From assembly GCA_023255415.1 (NCBI GenBank), contig JALRIN010000010.1, positions 18,032 to 82,031 on the forward strand: a stretch of 64,000 nt of DNA. Direction: 5' to 3'. Shown piece after piece: positions 62,400-64,000 of this stretch (within the stretch, counting starts at the first letter, position 1; every line of letters starts with the position of its first letter). Made by a program: the position numbers and the translations under genes. The notes beneath the pieces were generated by a model. It ran no database searches and had not been told where the DNA came from. It saw only the letters and a program-made list of their open reading frames with translations. Source of the DNA: Cypionkella sp. GTDB taxonomy: Bacteria; Pseudomonadota; Alphaproteobacteria; Rhodobacterales; Rhodobacteraceae.

Positions 62400-62624
62400 A
62401 TGACACAGACAGCATTCTTCACCGCACCAGCCCGCTCGCTGGGCCATATGATTGCAGCACCGTTCAAAGCCGTTGGCAATGGGCTGATCGCTTTGGCAGA
62501 AGCAGGGCCACGCATGCAGGAAATCAACCGCCTGAACGCGCTGACCGACGCCCAACTTGCCGCACAGGGCAAAACCCGCGACGGCGAAGTGCGTCGCATT
62601 TTCGGTGCGCATTTCTACATCTAA
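62400..62624 (+). CDS. Small DUF1127-like protein within the urease operon
   Basis: A 74-residue basic protein. Its C-terminal half, EINRLNALTDAQLAAQGKTRDGEVRRIFGAHF, resembles the DUF1127 helix pair; the N-terminus is unusual for that family. It sits between ureC and ureE with a 123-base gap upstream containing a small hairpin (TGCTGC/GCAGCA near 62300) and an AAGAGG ribosome site. A strong terminator follows. It is probably expressed as a separate short unit. DUF1127 proteins affect phosphate or carbon metabolism in some alphaproteobacteria. Confidence 0.75.
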   Translation: MTQTAFFTAPARSLGHMIAAPFKAVGNGLIALAEAGPRMQEINRLNALTDAQLAAQGKTRDGEVRRIFGAHFYI

Positions 62625-62658
62625 TGCCGCAGGCCGCTTTGGCCTGCCGATCCCATGC

Positions 62659-62700
62659 AAACGCGCGCCCGCAGTCCGCTGCGGCGCGCGTTTTTCTGTT
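62659..62700 (+). terminator. Strong hairpin terminator inside the urease operon
   Basis: AAACGCGCGCCCGCAG and CTGCGGCGCGCGTTT pair over about 15 bases, with one bulged C, around the loop TCCG. A T-rich tail follows. A weaker hairpin, GCAGGCC/GGCCTGC, lies just before it (62630-62647). It falls between the DUF1127-like gene and ureE, so ureE-F-G depend on read-through or a further promoter. Confidence 0.85.
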
Positions 62701-62712
62701 TTAGAGGTCCTC

Positions 62713-63186
62713 ATGCTGCTGCCCGCCCGCACCCTGCTTCGCGGCCACAAAGGCCAAACCATCGACAGTGTCACCCTGTCTTATGATGAACGCTTTTTGC
62801 GCCGCAAACGCCTGACCACCGATGCAGGCGCCAGCTTTATGGTCGATCTGACCGAGACAACCAGCGTCAACCAAGGCGATGCCTTTCAGCTGGATGACGG
62901 TCGCGCCATAGCCATTCTGGCCGCAGCCGAACCCGTGGTGCGCCTGACCGGCAACCTCGCCCGGCTTGCTTGGCACATCGGCAACCGCCACACGCCCTGT
63001 CAGATCGGCCGCGATCATCTGGTGATCCGCCGCGATCCGGTGATCGAGGCTATGCTCAAAGGCCTCGGCGCCAGCCTGACGCTGCAAATCGCGGCCTTTA
63101 CCCCCGAAGGCGGCGCTTATGGCCACGGCCGCACCATGGGCCACGATCACGGCCCCGCCGGGCATTTCGCGCTGACCCATGGCTGA
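62713..63186 (+). CDS. ureE: Urease accessory protein UreE
   Basis: A 157-residue nickel metallochaperone. The N-terminal part is LPARTLLRGHKGQTIDSVTLSYDERFLRRKRLTTDAG. The metal-binding segment is LAWHIGNRHTPCQIGRDHLVI, with the interface His in GNRH. The C-terminus has a short His run (GHGRTMGHDHGPAGH) rather than a long polyhistidine tail. I start at ATG 62713 after AGAGGTCC. It overlaps ureF by eight bases. Confidence 0.95.
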   Translation: MLLPARTLLRGHKGQTIDSVTLSYDERFLRRKRLTTDAGASFMVDLTETTSVNQGDAFQLDDGRAIAILAAAEPVVRLTGNLARLAWHIGNRHTPCQIGRDHLVIRRDPVIEAMLKGLGASLTLQIAAFTPEGGAYGHGRTMGHDHGPAGHFALTHG

Positions 63187-63820
63187 GGCAACCGACCGGC
63201 TGCGACTGACGCAGTGGCTCTCTCCCGCCTTCCCGATCGGGGCCTTTGCCTATTCGCAAGGGCTTGAACAGGCGATCAGCGCAGGCGACATCCGCAGCGC
63301 CGCCGATCTGGGGGACTGGATCAGCGCGGTGCTGCGCTTTGGCTCGGGCCGCGCCGATGCGATCCTGCTGGCCCATGCCCGCGCGCGCGATGCCGATCTG
63401 ACAGCGCTTGCCGATCTGGCGCTGGCCCATGCCCCCAGCGCCGAACGGGTGACCGAGATGATGGAACAAGGCCGCGCCTTTGCCGCCACCATCAGTGCCA
63501 TAACCGGCCAAACTCAAGCGCCTTACCCCTATGTCGTGGCGGTGGGGGCGGCCACCGCCCAGCTAGACCTGCCCACAAGCGAGGTGCTCTGCCTCTGGCT
63601 GCAAGGGCTTTGCGCCCAGCTCACCTCGGCGGCCACCCGCTTCATGCCGCTGGGCCAAACCGAGGCCCAAAAAACCCTGGCAACCCTCGCGCCGCTGATC
63701 ACCGATCTGGCCGCGCATTACGCTAGCCTGCCGCTTTCGGCGCTTTCCTCCACCACCCCGCGCGCCGATCTGGCCGCCATGCTCCATGAAACCATGCCCG
63801 TCAGGATATTTCGCACATGA
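63179..63820 (+). CDS. ureF: Urease accessory protein UreF
   Basis: A 213-residue accessory protein that gates GTP hydrolysis by UreG during nickel insertion. Family segments include LRLTQWLSPAFPIGAFAYSQGLEQAISAGDI, FGSGRADAILLAHA, and LCLWLQGLCAQLTSAATRFMPLGQTEAQKTL. It overlaps ureE by eight bases and shares a four-base ATGA with ureG. Confidence 0.96.
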   Translation: MAEATDRLRLTQWLSPAFPIGAFAYSQGLEQAISAGDIRSAADLGDWISAVLRFGSGRADAILLAHARARDADLTALADLALAHAPSAERVTEMMEQGRAFAATISAITGQTQAPYPYVVAVGAATAQLDLPTSEVLCLWLQGLCAQLTSAATRFMPLGQTEAQKTLATLAPLITDLAAHYASLPLSALSSTTPRADLAAMLHETMPVRIFRT

Positions 63821-64000
63821 CACACCCAAATGGCCCTCTGCGCATTGGCATCGGCGGCCCCGTTGGCGCGGGCAAAACCTCGCTGACCGAACAGCTTTGC
63901 CGTGCCTTGGCGCAGCGCTGCTCGATGGCGGTGATCACCAATGACATCTACACCCGCGAAGATGCCGATTACCTGACCCGCGCCCAAGTGCTGCCGGCAA
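63817..64000 (+). CDS. ureG: Urease accessory GTPase UreG (3' cut by window)
   Basis: The first 61 residues of UreG are in view: MTHPNGPLRIGIGGPVGAGKTSLTEQLCRALAQRCSMAVITNDIYTREDADYLTRAQVLPA. The P-loop GGPVGAGKT and the following TNDIYTREDADYL are characteristic. UreG uses GTP hydrolysis to deliver nickel. The gene runs beyond base 64000, and its start overlaps the ureF stop (ATGA). Confidence 0.96.
   Translation, partial: MTHPNGPLRIGIGGPVGAGKTSLTEQLCRALAQRCSMAVITNDIYTREDADYLTRAQVLPA

Noticed and set aside
63806..63813. GGATATTT at the end of ureF, possible repeat remnant
   Set aside because: Only the short AT word matches; flanks are ordinary ureF codons.

Overview
The window is a GC-rich chromosomal segment of an alphaproteobacterium, most likely a member of the Rhodobacteraceae. 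The reasons are the dnaX-ybaB-recR block, BetC, the TauE/TIGR02186 pair, the Nfu-TsaB-RimI order, the ureD-A-J-B-C...E-F-G urease operon, and a recurring intergenic element with the cores TTTCATCTTGG and AAATATCCC. I infer the taxon from gene content and order; no 16S rRNA or tRNA gene was seen.

Layout. 1-1.9 kb: end of dnaX, then ybaB and recR. 1.9-6.5 kb: a GT8 glycosyltransferase, a cold shock gene with a clear terminator, a degenerate receiver-like protein, a hydrolase/class II aldolase pair and an alkaline-phosphatase-fold protein. 6.6-13.7 kb (minus strand): a complete dipeptide-type ABC transporter (binding protein, two permeases, fused double ATPase) below a CocE/NonD hydrolase. 13.9-26.6 kb: a quaternary-amine region with choline sulfatase (betC), a GMC choline-dehydrogenase-like enzyme, OsmC, a guanidinium exporter behind a guanidine-II riboswitch, and a carnitine block: CaiD-like hydratase, CoA ligase, acyl-CoA dehydrogenase, SDR, L-carnitine dehydrogenase fused to a thioesterase, BKACE, and a divergent GlxA/CdhR-type regulator. 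These could take gamma-butyrobetaine or carnitine to glycine betaine.

26.7-36 kb: an M3 peptidase, part of an amino-acid ABC transporter, an LigB/DODA-like dioxygenase gene broken by one in-frame TAA, a branched-chain aminotransferase behind a terminator-bearing leader, an AT-rich orphan gene, a universal stress protein, Nfu, TsaB and RimI. 36-43.5 kb: a nucleoside (BMP) ABC transporter with purine nucleoside phosphorylase, then TauE/SafE plus TIGR02186. 43.5-54.8 kb: a MATE pump and two thioesterases facing a fatty-acid block with two MerR regulators, FadE/DmdC-like dehydrogenase, GST, thiolase, three cupin modules and FadB. 54.9-58.2 kb (minus): sulfotransferase, 2-hydroxyacid dehydrogenase, CsaA, ProC, YbjN. 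58.5-64 kb: the urease operon, running off the end inside ureG.

The most unusual signal is the repeat family. Ten copies were found. Several carry downstream hairpins whose two arms change together between copies, and one copy lies in frame inside the CocE hydrolase gene. No CRISPR array, prophage or transposase was found.
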